NCBI GenBank assembly: GCA_947311845.1
Contig: CAMZMU010000063.1
Location: 61,247,833-61,311,832, forward strand
Direction: 5' to 3'
Length of the DNA stretch: 64,000 nt
Source: Poa pratensis
Lineage: Eukaryota > Streptophyta > Magnoliopsida > Poales > Poaceae
Below are positions 33,601 through 45,672 of the stretch, one piece after another. Under the pieces are notes generated by a model. It did not search any database. It was not told the DNA's origin and saw nothing but the letters and a program-made list of their open reading frames with translations. How positions within the stretch are numbered: position 1 is the first letter of the stretch; each line of letters starts with the position of its first letter. Both the position numbers and the translations under genes were made by a program.

Positions 33601-35826
33601 CAAACATCTCGGCTGATTTTCTGTATACATTTCAGATTCTTAAAGATGGAATGCAGCATGCAGGAAAGCTCATCTGTAGCGGCATGGGGGCAAGAATGGA
33701 TTCAGAGCCAAAGAGTTGGAGGATATTTGGTGAGTAATAGCTATATCAATCATGTCACACTTTTCTGATAGTTGTAGCTGTTTGTCTTATTATATTGAGT
33801 TATCCTTTCTAAGCTACGTTATTCATGCCTGTTTCTGTGGTGTGTCAGCCGATGTTCTCTATGATTTTGGTACTGCCTTGGACATCATTTCACCATTGTG
33901 TCCACAACTTTTTCTTCAAGTAGCAGGCTTGGGAAACTTTGCAAAGGTGCAGATTTTAACTTGCATGCTTCACTTAATGGCATATCTATTGAGATATAAT
34001 CTTCTGTTCGCGTTTTCATGTACAATGTGTTGAGGGCTTATTCAGAAATAAAGAGTGTGTCTACGCATGATGCTATATGAAATAACTATGTAGATTCTAG
34101 AACAGCATATTAACACGTTGGTCCAGTTTTTTTCTGCCTGAAAATTGGGTTAGCACAGAAATAAGTTATGGTTTGTCATTGTAGGGAATGGCTGTTGTTG
34201 CTGCGAGAGCAACAAGGCTACCAATATATTCCTCTTTTGCAAAAGAAGGTAACCTTAGTGACTTGTTTGCTAAAGGGGAGGCCATCTCAACACTTTTCAA
34301 TGTTATGGGCATAGGAGCTGGCATTGGATTATCATCTACTATATGTTCAACAACTCAAGGGAAGGTACATATTCACAAAAATACACCTGTTCAGTTACTC
34401 TTCCATTTCGTCAGGGAAATATAGGAAGTAAAAACTGTGCATCACTAGAATTATGTCTATAGTTATAGAAATGTAGCATAAAGCATATGTTGTATGCTAA
34501 CTGAACTTGCAGAAGATAATTGGTTTGATTTTCAAAAAGAAAAGGTTATCCATGAGATATTTCGCCCAGCATTATCTGGCATTCAGTAGTGTCCAGAATT
34601 GCTTTTAGCTTTTTGTACTACCATTGTCTTCTATACTCCCAGAACATTTTGTCAGGGCCTCTAATGTTGTTTCTGTGCATCATGTGTGTTTACTACATAC
34701 CCTGAAACTAACACAGCATTTAAAGAGTTGCTTGCACAGTGAACTTGTTCTGTTGGATATGGTCCATCCACCTGCTCTTAGCATGAAAGAGGCAGTATGA
34801 TGGAAATCCTTGTAATGGGGTTATTTTATTTTATTTTACTAGACAAGGAGAACTTTTCAAGGGAAAGGGTTTGTGAGCAAAGACTGAGGGTATTCCTGTT
34901 GCTGCCTATATGATAAAAAATATCCTAATATGTGGTACTGCATGACTTTGTTAATCCACTTCCGTGGTGCTGAGTGCATGTATCTAAGTTCTGGTCAGAC
35001 CACATCTAACACTTGGAACTATATATTGCACACTGTCAGAAGTTGGAGAAGAGAATTACAGTGTTTTGATGGCTGTTTTCGTTGTCTTCACTTACTCTGT
35101 TCTCAGTTGCTGCATACCATCAGACTTGCAAGAACTTTCTACTCGATAAAAGGTTCTAATTAACTATTATTGTTGTCTTTCAGTTAATTGTTTGCCCATT
35201 GCTTTCTGCTGTACATATATGGGGAGTTGTGCAAGAGATGAGAGCCACTCCTATAAACACACTTAATCCACAAAGAACAGCAATGGTGGTGGCTGATTTT
35301 ATCAAGGTTTCTTCTATTTAACCTGTAATAACTGTAAACACTTGCCGTCTTCCCAGTTACAAAGCTAATTGTGTTTTCTTACACCGCAGAGTGGAAAGGT
35401 TTCGAGCCCAGCTGAGCTAAGATACAGAGAAGACCTTCTGTTCCCTAACCGGTTAATAGAAGAAGCGGGGAGCGTCAAAGTCGGACAACCGCTTCGCAGG
35501 GTGTTGAGCCCAGGATGGGTCGAACGGCTGAGAGCTACTTTCCCGAAGGAGAAATTCTTGCTCCGCCAGAAAGGAGACAAGGCGTACATGGTTCTCGAGC
35601 AGAGCGCAACCGGAGAGGACGCGCTCCGGGGTGGCTGGTCGCCGCCTTTGCTTCGGAGATGGAGAGATCAGGTGCAGGATCACGCGACACGGTCCTGAAC
35701 GAAGCCTACCAGAAGATGGAGAGCGTGTTCCCCATGTTCGTGTCCGAAGTCAAGAGCAGAGGCTGGTACACGGGCCAGTTCTTGGATGGAAACCACAGTC
35801 GAATCGCGTACGCGAAATCCCAGTAA
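30634..35826 (+). CDS. RUS2: Root UVB sensitive 2 / DUF647 protein (RUS2, WXR1), frameshifted by 1 bp in the last exon
   Basis: A DUF647/RUS family protein. Arabidopsis RUS2/WXR1 works with RUS1 in early seedling growth, UV-B response and auxin transport, and is plastid-associated. Nine exons: 30634-30726, 33052-33140, 33223-33307, 33492-33551, 33636-33729, 33849-33946, 34185-34364, 35184-35306, 35390-35826, all GT-AG with matching phases. The product starts MPRKLESWVEISESVSR, then FLNKFFPSGYPYSVNEGYL, SLLFAAGLRPTPAQATAVSW, GARMDSEPKSWRIF, AGLGNFAKGMAVVAARATRL, FAKEGNLSDLFAKGEAIS, EMRATPINTLNPQRTA and KGWYT-like SRGWYTGQFLDG near the end. These blocks match RUS2 rather than RUS1 or RUS3-6. 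In exon 9 the frame breaks in the GGGG run at 35628-35631: TGEDALRG is followed, one base out of frame, by WLVAAFASEM and then the conserved end (stop 35824-35826). With one more base the protein would be 419 residues (Arabidopsis about 433). The ATG at 30634 fits the family's N-terminus; exon 1 upstream is open but unconserved. Confidence 0.92.
30852..32495 (-). mobile_element. Retroposon inserted in RUS2 intron 1 (1644 bp, 11-bp TSD)
   Basis: Flanked by the 11-bp duplication GATAGTAGGAA (30841-30851 and 32496-32506). The left end is an 11-base T run (30852-30862), i.e. a poly(A) tail on the minus strand. The right end, read on the minus strand, is the GC-rich 5' region with CTGGGAAACCCTAGCCGCC. 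This is the signature of a LINE-type retroposition in the orientation opposite to RUS2. Several overlapping GC-rich ORFs (up to 267 codons) lie inside, but none shows a reverse transcriptase or other domain. It explains most of the 2.3-kb length of intron 1. Confidence 0.88.
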
Positions 35827-37375
35827 GTAGCTGCTGCGTGAAAAGCACGACGGGTCACCCCCAGGCGGCGGATTCGACCTACGGTTTTCAGAGTCGCGGG
35901 GATGGACAGATAAATTTTGTTTCACTTCACGTTTGTTTGTAACTGGAGTACATTTTTTGTGCCTAGATGTCAATCTTAGTGTCGCTGTTGTAGCCTAGTT
36001 TCAATGCAGTGTAGTATGCAGCACGGAAAATGGGTGAATGTTTAGTCACGGTGACGGCTGGTGGCGTATGCTACGGCAAAGCCATCTGTATGAGAGTACG
36101 GTGGTGGCGTATGGTACTCGTATCAGATCACAGTACGGTGGCGGCGAACCACGCCGTCGACTCGTCGTCTTCCAGAGTGTGACGGAACGGGCTGACGCCG
36201 GCTCTTCCTGCTCTCAGAGTCCTCGCTGAGCAAGCCAAATTAAAGGCTGTGCCCCATCGGTGAGCATGACCGGTCGATGGCCGAGCACTAGACGAGGATA
36301 AACGTCAAGCCTGCAGACGTGAATAGTCTGTACTTGAGACCAAATTGGTCATAACCTTTTCTCTGGCCTAGCAAGCTAAACCAGTCGTGAGTTAGTGACT
36401 GGTCGACTTACTCTGGCTGGAGACTGGTCGTGGCACGGAACGAATAATGGAGGAAATTTTAGTTGTGTGTAGCGAGTAGACGGCAAAGCACAAAGCGTTC
36501 ACGTATAGGCCGTTCCGTTCAAGAGTAAGAGAGATGGGAGGAAAGTAAGGTTTGATTTGCGAGGGATGATCGGAGAAAGTAAGGTTTGGTTTGCGTTTGC
36601 GTAGTCAATAAAGATGGGACACCGCGGTTATGTTGGAACCAGCCGTCGTTGGAAGCAAGTGTCGATCCATCCAGCCACGTTTGCGATGCAGATGGAGCAC
36701 TAGTACTGTGTGCGTTTTGCTTGCCCGGAAAAGAAGATACTGAAGGCAACACGAGTCTGAACATTTGGGAAGTTTGGGAAAAGGCAAAGCGCACGATGGA
36801 GAATAATTTATTGGGGATGAAATCAGGGCACAGATCCTGCGTGTTCCTCGTAATCTGTTGCCGTTTGTGCGTGTACACGTGATGCAGGCCCGGCCACTGC
36901 TGCAGGCAGGTGGTGCAGATTGTCATATCCATTTGTTTACGCTGGATCGAAAGCGTAATAAAAGCATCTCGCACGGCGGAAGAAAACAGCATTTGTTTAC
37001 TCCTAGCTAGCTTTAGCCATGCACGGACACGGCCGCCACCAAAATCCGTATCCAGAATACCGGAAAGAAAGATATAGTACATGCAGCAGATGTTAAGCCG
37101 AGGGTGAAAAGATGGACAGAGCAAGACAAGTGCATGACGAACGCATGGCGACGAGCCGACGTAGGGTGAAAAACCTTTCTTTCATTTTTTTTTAGGGTGA
37201 AAAACTTGGCAACGCGCGCACGGCCGGGCGACAGAAACGAACCCACGGAAAGAGAACGTCGCTGTCAGGCTGTGTGCCAAGGGAAACCACACGCCCTGTT
37301 CCTTCGTCTCACCTCCACGTTTTACCTTTACTTTGTTCGCTAGTGGGGTAACAGTAAATTGGAGGTCATACATCT
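35827..37375. other. 3' flank of RUS2 and intergenic DNA
   Basis: The first few hundred bases should contain the RUS2 3' UTR (T-rich, about 35900-36020). A 201-codon minus-strand ORF at 36519-37124 has no recognisable domain and is not accepted as a gene. Confidence 0.45.
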
Positions 37376-39860
37376 CGCCCGTGCCGTCGGCATAGTTTTT
37401 CCAATTATTTTTAATTTTTGAATTTTTTTGAATTTTTTTGTGTTTTTCAAACTTTGTTTTTGAACTTTTTTAATTCTTTTTTATTTGTATTTCAAAATTT
37501 CCCACTTAGCCACATACTTAAACCTTAATTGCACAATTAATCATAGGTCAAAATATTTACCCTGGTCAAACTTCCCATTAGGTCACCCATCCTCCAGCCC
37601 GAGCACCGAGCACGCTTAACTTTTGAGTTCCTTCCAAATTAGCTTCCAAATGAGAAATTAGAACTTACTGATATTAGTGCCCTATCAATCATATTAACCC
37701 CTCGGCTATGATGTTACACTTTTTATTGTTTACATTTTAAAACTTTGTTTGAGTAAAGTAACAATGATTATGTAATAGCATATTTCGAATAAATAACAAT
37801 AAAATGAATTTTACTTTATTTTTTCCTTTTTACATTTAATATGGAATAATTCATATCTTTGAATTCATAAATCGAAATTTGACAAATAAAATGTCTAAAT
37901 CGATTAGAAAAATGAGAGGAATTCAAATATGCCATCCATATCATCTTTTGCATCACAGAAACATTGATAGTTTTAGAAAATTTGACCACTTTCGATGAAT
38001 AGTCATGGCGGTCATTTTGACCTTTTTTGAAAAAAATCAAATAAAGTGAGAAAACCTCAAAAAAAAAAGATATCCTCTGGCATGGAGTGTTATATGTGTA
38101 CTAGTTGCTATGAAAAATGATAAACTTGATTTTTGACAAATTGTTTAAAAAAATTAGGAATTTTCTTGATTTCTATCAAATTTCGCCTAGTTAAATGAGT
38201 TTATCCTGATTTTTCGAAAATAATCCAAATTTGAACTACAAGTGTTTGATAGTTTGGTTTGATTTTTTAAAAATCATTTTAAGGTACACAACTAGTGGTT
38301 ATATCACACAAATATCGATAGTTTTAAAATAATTGACCTCTTTCGATGAATAGTCATGGTGGCCATTTTGACCATTTTTGGAAAAAAAATCAAATAAAGT
38401 GAAAAAAAAACCTCAAAAAAAGATATCATCTGGCATGGAGCCCTTTTATGTGTACTAGTTGCTCTGAAAAATGATAAACTTGATTTTTACAAATTGTTCA
38501 AAAAAAATCTTCATAAAAAGGTCTATCATGTATGAACATTTATAAATTTCAAGCCAAATGACCAAATTATCACCATTTGCACGGCATAGTTTGTGATAAA
38601 AATCACATATTTGACAAAAAGGTATATATTGGTATAGGAAACAATGGTTCCGAAGGGATTTCTCAAATTATTTTTATAAATATCATTTTCCTTTTTCTAA
38701 GTGGCAAAAATGTCTTTTTTTGTGAACCAAGTACAAAAAATATGGTGAAAAATGGCACCCATTTAATTCTCACAAAGAGTAGTGCACATTTGATGGATAA
38801 TCCCCAAGTATTAGGAATTTTCTTGATTTCTATCTAATTTCGCCTAGTTAAATGAGTTTATCCTGATTTTCTGAAAATAATATAAATTTGAACTACAAGT
38901 GTTTGATAGTTTGGTCGGATTTTTTTAAAATCATTTTAAGGTACACAAATAGTGGTTATATCACAGAAAAATCGATAGTTTTAAAATAATTGACCTCTTT
39001 CGATGAATAGTCATGGTGGCCATTTTGACCGTTTTTTGAAAAAAACAAATAAAGTGAAAATAACCTCAAAAAAGATATTCTCTGGCATGGAGTCATTTTA
39101 TGTGTACTAGTTGCCATGAAAAATGATAAACTTTGATTTTTGACAAATTGTTCAAAAAAAATCTTCATAAAAAGGTCTATCATGTATGAACATATATAAG
39201 TTTCAAGCCAAATGACCAAGTTATCACCATTTTCACGGCATAGTTTGTGATAAAGTTCTCATATTCGACAAATAGGTGTATCTTGGTATAGGAAACAATG
39301 GTTCCGAAGGGATTTCTCAAATTATTTTTATAAATATCATTTTCTTTTTTCTTAGTGGCAAAAATGATTTTTTTGTGAACCGAGTACAAAATATATGGTG
39401 CAAAATGGCACCCATCTAATTCTCACAACGAGTAGTCCATATTTGATGAATAATCCCCAAGTATTAGGAATTTTCTTGATTTCTACCTATTTTCGCCTAG
39501 TTAAATAAGTTTATACCGATTTTTCGAAATTAATTTCGCCTAGTTAAATGAGTTTTTGTGATGCAAAAGATGATATAGTTGTCACATTTGGATTTGTCTC
39601 ATTTTTCTAATCGATTTAGACATTTTATTTGTTACATTTCGATTTACGAATTTAAAGATATGAATTATTTCATATTAAATGAAAAATAGAAAGAAAAAAA
39701 CATAGCTAAAGCCGTCGGCGTAGCTATATACATAAAAAATAAAGATTTTAAAAAGCCCAATATAACTCTACGCCGAAGCCCTGCGTACGCCGATGGCCTA
39801 CGCGAGGTCTACGCCGAGGGTGCTACGCCGACGGCAATGCCTACGCCGAGGGCCACCACG
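37376..39860. mobile_element. Candidate non-autonomous DNA transposon with long inverted and tandem repeats
   Basis: Imperfect inverted repeats of about 130 bp (37831-37961 against 39554-39684, sharing e.g. ACAAATAAAATGTCTAAATC and ATCATCTTTTGCATCAC) enclose about 2.5 copies of a roughly 655-bp tandem unit. The outer edges carry GCCGTCGGCATAG (37383) and GCCGTCGGCGTAG (39711). A cluster of TACGCCGA motifs follows at 39757-39845, as in subterminal regions of grass CACTA or Mutator-type elements. There is no transposase. The class and exact ends are unresolved. Confidence 0.6.
37970..39530. repeat. Tandem repeat, unit about 655 bp, about 2.5 copies
   Basis: TTTCGATGAATAGTCATGG recurs near 37991, 38341 and 38998. 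CTATCATGTATGAACAT recurs near 38523 and 39177. TTCGCCTAGTTAAATGAG recurs near 38184, 38839 and 39535. Full-unit spacing is 654-657 bp; the first copy lacks about 300 bp internally. Confidence 0.85.
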
Positions 39861-41390
39861 ACGGCCTGGCCGCGGCGGGGTCTACCCTTCCACTCAATAC
39901 ACTATTATGAGGTAGAGTTTTTAATCAACACCAAAATGAGGCGGTTTGTTGGGAATATCTTGAGATTATCACATCCAACACCAGCTTAGTAAACAGGCTA
40001 CTCGGAATTTTTTCAGAATCCAGGATAATCCTCTCCAATCTCTTACACTTGAAATAGTACCCTAAAAGTAAACAAGGTCTTAGGGTATATTAATGAGCGG
40101 ATCATACGTTTTACGAATATAAACCCCGAGAAATATCACCGGATAATTCAAGTTACCCGGTCAAAGACGAGCTGGTCCGGGAAATATATATCACCGGATA
40201 ATTCAAGTTACGTCTGAACACATGCATGCATGCATGCATTAACTTTTGCTGTTCCGCGCGCGTAGTACAGTAGCTATCTTCTTTGTTTGAGAATACACGT
40301 ACATGATCAAGTATGCGAGGGCGGATGAAGTCCGGGCACGAGGAGCGTTGAAATTCCACGACGACGGACCCCAAACGATGGGCCACACGTTTACTCGGGC
40401 CGGACGGACAGCACCATATATATCCCGATCGATCGATTTGTGTATATCAGTCAGTACGTACTTATAAAAGAATTTAGGGCGTACCTACCTAGCGCAGTGA
40501 AAACTTATTAATCAATGCGGTGGTATCCGGCGAGTTATTTAGCAGCTGGCTAGTGACGACGAATTCATGCGTGGAAGAAAGCCGGCGGCGTGACGTCGAT
40601 CGACGATGCATGTCTGAAAGCTACCGACGCATTATCCTTTTCATTTATCTCCATGCACTTGTTCCTTGTCACGGTGCGTGTTCAAAGAATTATCGGCTTG
40701 ACAGCGTATGTTTTCATGATGATGATCTCTCCTCTAGCTTAGTTACCATCTGACTTTGTCGTGGATGCGGAGGACTACCGGAACAGGAGCTCGTGTGGAA
40801 CCTTGGATTTTTGGCGTCACCTCAATGTCAAGTTTTAGTGCAACGAAAAGTCGAAAACTAGGGTGACTTTTCAGACTTCTTATGGTTCATTAATTATCTG
40901 AGCTCAAACAAAGAAAAAACACACTACACTAGACACACTGGTCCTCGCAGCAGCTGGGAGCACTATATACTTCTTCTTCTTCTTTCTTCTTCTTCTTCTT
41001 CTTCTTCTTCTTCTTCTTCTTCGTGTAGTATAGTAGTATGAACAAATCCCACACGCACTTAATTAGTTCACACATGACTGAACGGCCATGGCTGACTTGA
41101 CACAACCTACGACCGAACCGCAAATTGCTCCGGATCCCTAGCTGCTTATGGCAAAGCCGTACGCTCGGATATATTGGATTGGCCAACAATAGCGGCGGCC
41201 GACTTGGCGAGCGATGGGGCCCACCCGCGCGTGAATTATTGTTGACCGTTTGACCCCGTCCGCGTACGTACCACGCGAAGCAGACGATGCCCTTCGGCCG
41301 TTGGTCAATCCGTTGACGCACTTGCATTTCTAGCTTCTCGTGTTCTAAACTTCGCCGGCACTCCTGCACACTGTGCAGCTTTCAATACTA
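39861..41390. other. Intergenic; small duplication and microsatellite
   Basis: No supported gene. A 23-bp sequence (ATATCACCGGATAATTCAAG and TTA) occurs twice, at 40133 and 40189. A CTT microsatellite lies at 40970-41023. Confidence 0.5.
40970..41023. repeat. (CTT)n microsatellite
   Basis: About 18 CTT units with one interruption (TTTC near 40983). Confidence 0.95.
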
Positions 41391-41458
41391 CTTCTTCTGT
41401 CTCGTTATGTAAGACGTTTTGATAAGCTAAACTGGCTTGACAAAACGTCTTATATATT
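41391..41458. mobile_element. Stowaway-like MITE, partly decayed
   Basis: Contains a perfect 12-bp inverted repeat, TAAGACGTTTTG (41410-41421) and its complement (41441-41452). This is the hallmark inner part of Triticeae Stowaway elements of the (C)TCCGTCCCATAATGTAAGACG type. The outer right arm is lost. Confidence 0.6.
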
Positions 41459-41459
41459 G

Positions 41460-41717
41460 CTCCCTCCGTTTCTATATTTAGGGCGTATAGTTTTTTGCAC
41501 GGAACCTAAACAATGCTTATGGAGGAAAAAATTGCACTAGTTTTGGACGGAATTTTCTCTGCCTAGTTAACGTGGGGAAAAAGAAGTTTGCATGAGATAA
41601 GGAAACATAATCAAAACTCTAAAACAAATTATTCAGATGAGTGGTAGAAAACAGTACCCCCTATATTTTGGATTTTTCCTCAAAAAACTCATACACCTTA
41701 TATTTAGAAATGGAGGG
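41460..41717. mobile_element. MITE with CTCCCTCCG termini (about 258 bp)
   Basis: The left end CTCCCTCCGTTTCTATATTT pairs with the right end ATATTTAGAAATGGAGGGA, and inner arms pair further (GCGTATAGTTTTTTG against CAAAAAACTCATACACC). No coding capacity. The superfamily is probably mariner/Stowaway, but a TA duplication is not clear on the left. Confidence 0.7.
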
Positions 41718-43271
41718 ATAAATACATATGGAGTAGTATATAAATACACGTACGTGAGGCGATCGTGAGGCGATCCTAAAACCCATCTGGGATTCCGCCC
41801 CCCTCGTCGACGACGCCACCGGTCCGCTCCGTCTTGTTTGAGATGGCTACATCTTGAAGTCAGAATAAGGTCCTCCCCGTTATATCCTTGCTCCGGTGGT
41901 GCACCTAACTCCAGCGGAGTGCGTGTGGAGGCGTGTGTCCGGTGAAACTCTTTAGATCCACGGTTGTCATCATTGGCGATGGTTACTGCTCTGGTGTGCT
42001 GGTCCCTCAGGGCATTAGCACGACGACGTCCCGTATGTCTACTACAACAAGCTCTACTACGACAAGCTTTTACCCGAATTCGGTGAGGGAGGGATGAGGG
42101 CGGCGGCGTGCTTTCGGCTAGCTTCAGTGTTTGTAGTCGCCGCTAGGTGGTCAGAAGAGCTATTTATAATTTTTATTACTGGTGGGGTCAATAAATTGGT
42201 TGGCCTTTTCGAAAGAAGAAAAAAGGTCGACCTGAGCCAGTTCATCTCTATCTGCAATTTCGTGTGGAATTCCGAAAGTCGTACGTATCAAACGTCAATA
42301 TGGTATAAATACGGCCGAGCCAGTTCATCTCTCTCTGCAATGTGGAGTTTCTGCTCCGTCAGTTCGATGGAGCCATGTCGTGTGAGCGAGCATGTATCTG
42401 ACGCCAGCTGTTTAGACGCGTCACCGGAATACCGTGTGGGCATCGCGGTCTAGTTTGCTGGCATCACAGCCGGACGATCGACTCACTCGCCTGAAAGTAC
42501 GGCACCCCATCCATCAAGCAGCTACTCCAACTAAAGTCCCTTTACCCCCAAAACAGAAAATTAGCCAGAAAGCGGCAGGAAATAAAATACCATACACACA
42601 TTAGTCTATCGCTGTGTCTACATTAATCAAACTTAGGCTAGAAAGCAGAAGACCTCTTCCCGGCCGGCGTAGAGTAGAGTTGAAAGTTCGGCGCCGGCCG
42701 GCTCGCTCGCTCGCGACGTGGGGCGATCATCGGGAGACTGGGAGAGCAAAGTGAAGTGCTTGGATTGGATTCGACGCGTACGTACGCCGGCTGAGCCGAC
42801 GGAGCTAGCTAGCTGTCGTAGAGCGAAACCAGATTGATTTGTCCTCGCGCACCACGAACGTCCCCTTCAAGCTTCCGGCTTGACTAATTTCCGGCCGGGG
42901 ACAAGTCGCTCGCCGAGTTACGTGACGTGTTTACTGCTTAGGCTAGCTTAGTGACCTCTCGTGGCCACATGCGGTGAATGAATGCTTAGTTTCTTGCTCT
43001 TCGCTAATTTTCTATTCTTCGTCGTAGCACTGCTAGCTATGCTAGCTCGATCCTGTCGTGGATTCGCAGGCTTCGTTACTAGTTTTATATTGCACTAGCT
43101 GTAGAACTTGGATCAATCATCCGTGTCCTAATCGACGGGTAAGTATATTCCTGTACGAGCCAAACCAGCAGCTCGATACTGGTAGGAGGATGCCTACCGT
43201 TGGATCGTTTGAATTTTCAAAACAACGGCTAGATAACTCACCTCTCAGGCTGCGTCCATTAACAGGGACAA
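41718..43271. other. Intergenic, no supported gene
   Basis: Mixed-composition DNA with short ORFs only (up to 119 codons at 42094), none with a recognisable domain. Confidence 0.4.
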
Positions 43272-45672
43272 CTAGGCAACCTGGCGCGGCAATGCCGCGC
43301 CCTGTGGGTTGATCATGTTAACTTGGCGACGGGTTGGTCTGTAAATCTATGTGGATGGTGTAATCACATTAAGAGTGGTGTTTGAAAAGAGGCTGTAAGA
43401 AAGAGACAATTTCTTGTCATTTTTATATAAGGGAAATCTCAAATAAAAGGCTATTAAACTGAAATTTGCAGACGTCAAAGATGTCATACTTAAATGTGTC
43501 TAGATAATGTTTACAAATTAACTCACAAAATTATTTTACAATTAGTAATATACTATTTAATTTGGGAAAACATGCTACACTTGAATCTTCCTCTCCTTTC
43601 TTGTAAGCCGAATAATTGCGAGGCAAGGAGGTACATTTGAAATATGATATCGGCGAGGAAACTGGCATTATGAACACTTTACTATTATCATTTGATTATA
43701 CTTTCTTGGCCTTTGGTTTCAGCTCGTCTAGCTCATAAGCGGCAATTGTATAAGGGTGCTAACTACATTCTATGTGAGGCAATACAACAGGCAGTTAGGA
43801 AAATAAGAATAATCATACTGTGGGAAAGTGTCTTAAAATAATTAAATAGAGTGAACAATATCAAATAGTTAATTAATTGAGAAATTGTACTATTCTATAT
43901 TATTAAGAGAGATGTGAAATGTTTGGAGTATTGTAAAAAAAATGGCTCCATTATCATTTGTTTAAGGAATTGGAACATTGTCTAAACACTACTTTCTTTT
44001 TTATCTTTTTCTTTTGCTTGAACAGTACTCGGAATATTTCACATTTCTCTTATCTTTTGTAGCACATTAAAAAATAATCGTCGAAATTAAATAAAAGCAG
44101 CTCTTATATTCAATCACCTAGTAAAGCCCACCGTAGACGTTGTGATTCAAAATGTTAAAATTCGTTGTAAATTGTTATCTGCAGCATCTGCAAATTTTTA
44201 AGCAAATTTAAATGTTCAAATATGTTTGTAGTTTGACGCCGTGTCCATGTGGTTGTTAGCTTTGTTCATCAGCGTGAAAATGTAATGATTAAACTGTCGT
44301 TAGAAGAAGAAATGCTGTCGTGTCCTCGTGAGATTTTTTTTTTTTGATTAAGTTTTAAATCGCAATAATTTTTTACAGGTTCAACATAAAATATATTTGG
44401 GAAAGACTCGAATACTACATTCAGAAAAACATGGAAGAATATACTTATACTGAATTATAATTTGTTGATTCGAGTATGTCCGAATATTCAGCAATTTAAA
44501 ATGTTTTTCCATAAGATACATAATTAATATAAAAAAATTATATTAGTCCTTTTTTTTTTGAAGTTGTTTAAGCATGCATGGAGATGTGTTAGATGTGAAT
44601 ATTTCTTTTTTGTGCAATTTTTGGTATATTATTTGTATTTTTATGAATTACGGATTAAAAGTTATGAATTTTACAATTTTATGTATTATTCTGAAATTAT
44701 TAAAAGCCTGACAGAGGGGCCCACGACGCGGAAAAGAATAAAACGCTGGTTTGTGGGGCCCATTTGTCAGTGACAGACAGCGGCAGCCCTGCCGAACTCC
44801 GGCGGGCCCGTGCCGAACTCCGGCGAGCTCCTTCTGCTGGCTCCAGGGTGCGCGCGAGGCTGGAATTGCATGTTTCCGCGAGACAACGGCGCGGGGAAGC
44901 CGGAAAGGTGGTGCGCGGGACCAAATGGTCACCGGCTCGCCGGCGGTGAGCAAAACACGGCGGCGGCGGACGGAAAACATGGCCGCGGCCGCACGGAGCA
45001 TGGGGGAGGTCGGGAAGAGGTCCAACCGGAGAAGCGTGACACCTGGAGAACTTTGGAATGCTCGGCGAGGCGAGGCAAGCTCGACGGCGAGCAAATCGAA
45101 GTCCACAATGCGGCGGCCGGAGTTAGGGAAGGAGAGCACGGCGGCGGCGATTCCGGGCTTCCGGCCGTTCCGGCAGGCGATCCTCGGCGAGAAGGTGGAG
45201 GAGAAGACGGCGGAGCTGGCCGTGTGTTTGGATTCGTGAAGGGAGGAGCAGAGCGGCGGCGCGGTGCATCGGCGACGCCGGCGACCTCCGGCTCGCGTGA
45301 GAGGGAGGGGGATTCGTGCATGTTTGTATACTGAGGTCCCTTAGTTTTTTGCAATTTGCAAATAGATCCCCCGTAGTGAGAAATTATGGAGGGCGGAAAA
45401 TTTTCTGGAATTTTGTGGGTTTTTCTGCAAAATGATGTGGAGACTGGTGGGCGACCGGCTGGCCACCGGGGCAACCGGCGGGTGACCTGGTGACGTGGCA
45501 GTCGCTGATTGGATAAAACCCAACAATGAACAGTGCTCGGGGTTATGGGGGCGATGTGGTCGCATCTGGGCCGTCCGTTGCCGCGATCAGACGGCCGACG
45601 TAAAACGGGTGACGTGTACCGTGTGAGAAGCTGAGGAGATGTTGCTCCTTTATATATAGTAGGTATAGGTAT
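43272..45672 (-). mobile_element. Candidate non-autonomous Helitron
   Basis: On the minus strand the 3' end reads as a GC hairpin, GGCGCGGC-ATT-GCCGCGCC (plus positions 43283-43301), then AGGTTGC, then CTAG (43275-43272) followed by T. This is the Helitron 3' signature with a T flank. About 2.4 kb away, the sequence CCTACTATATATAAAGGAGC on the minus strand (ending near 45668) resembles Helitron 5' starts, although the canonical TC is not clear. The part at 44740-45340 is GC-rich with long overlapping ORFs but no domain. No Rep/helicase is present. The 5' boundary is tentative. Confidence 0.45.

Noticed and set aside
36519..37124. 201-codon minus-strand ORF
   Set aside because: No family resemblance, no splice context, ordinary composition; likely chance.
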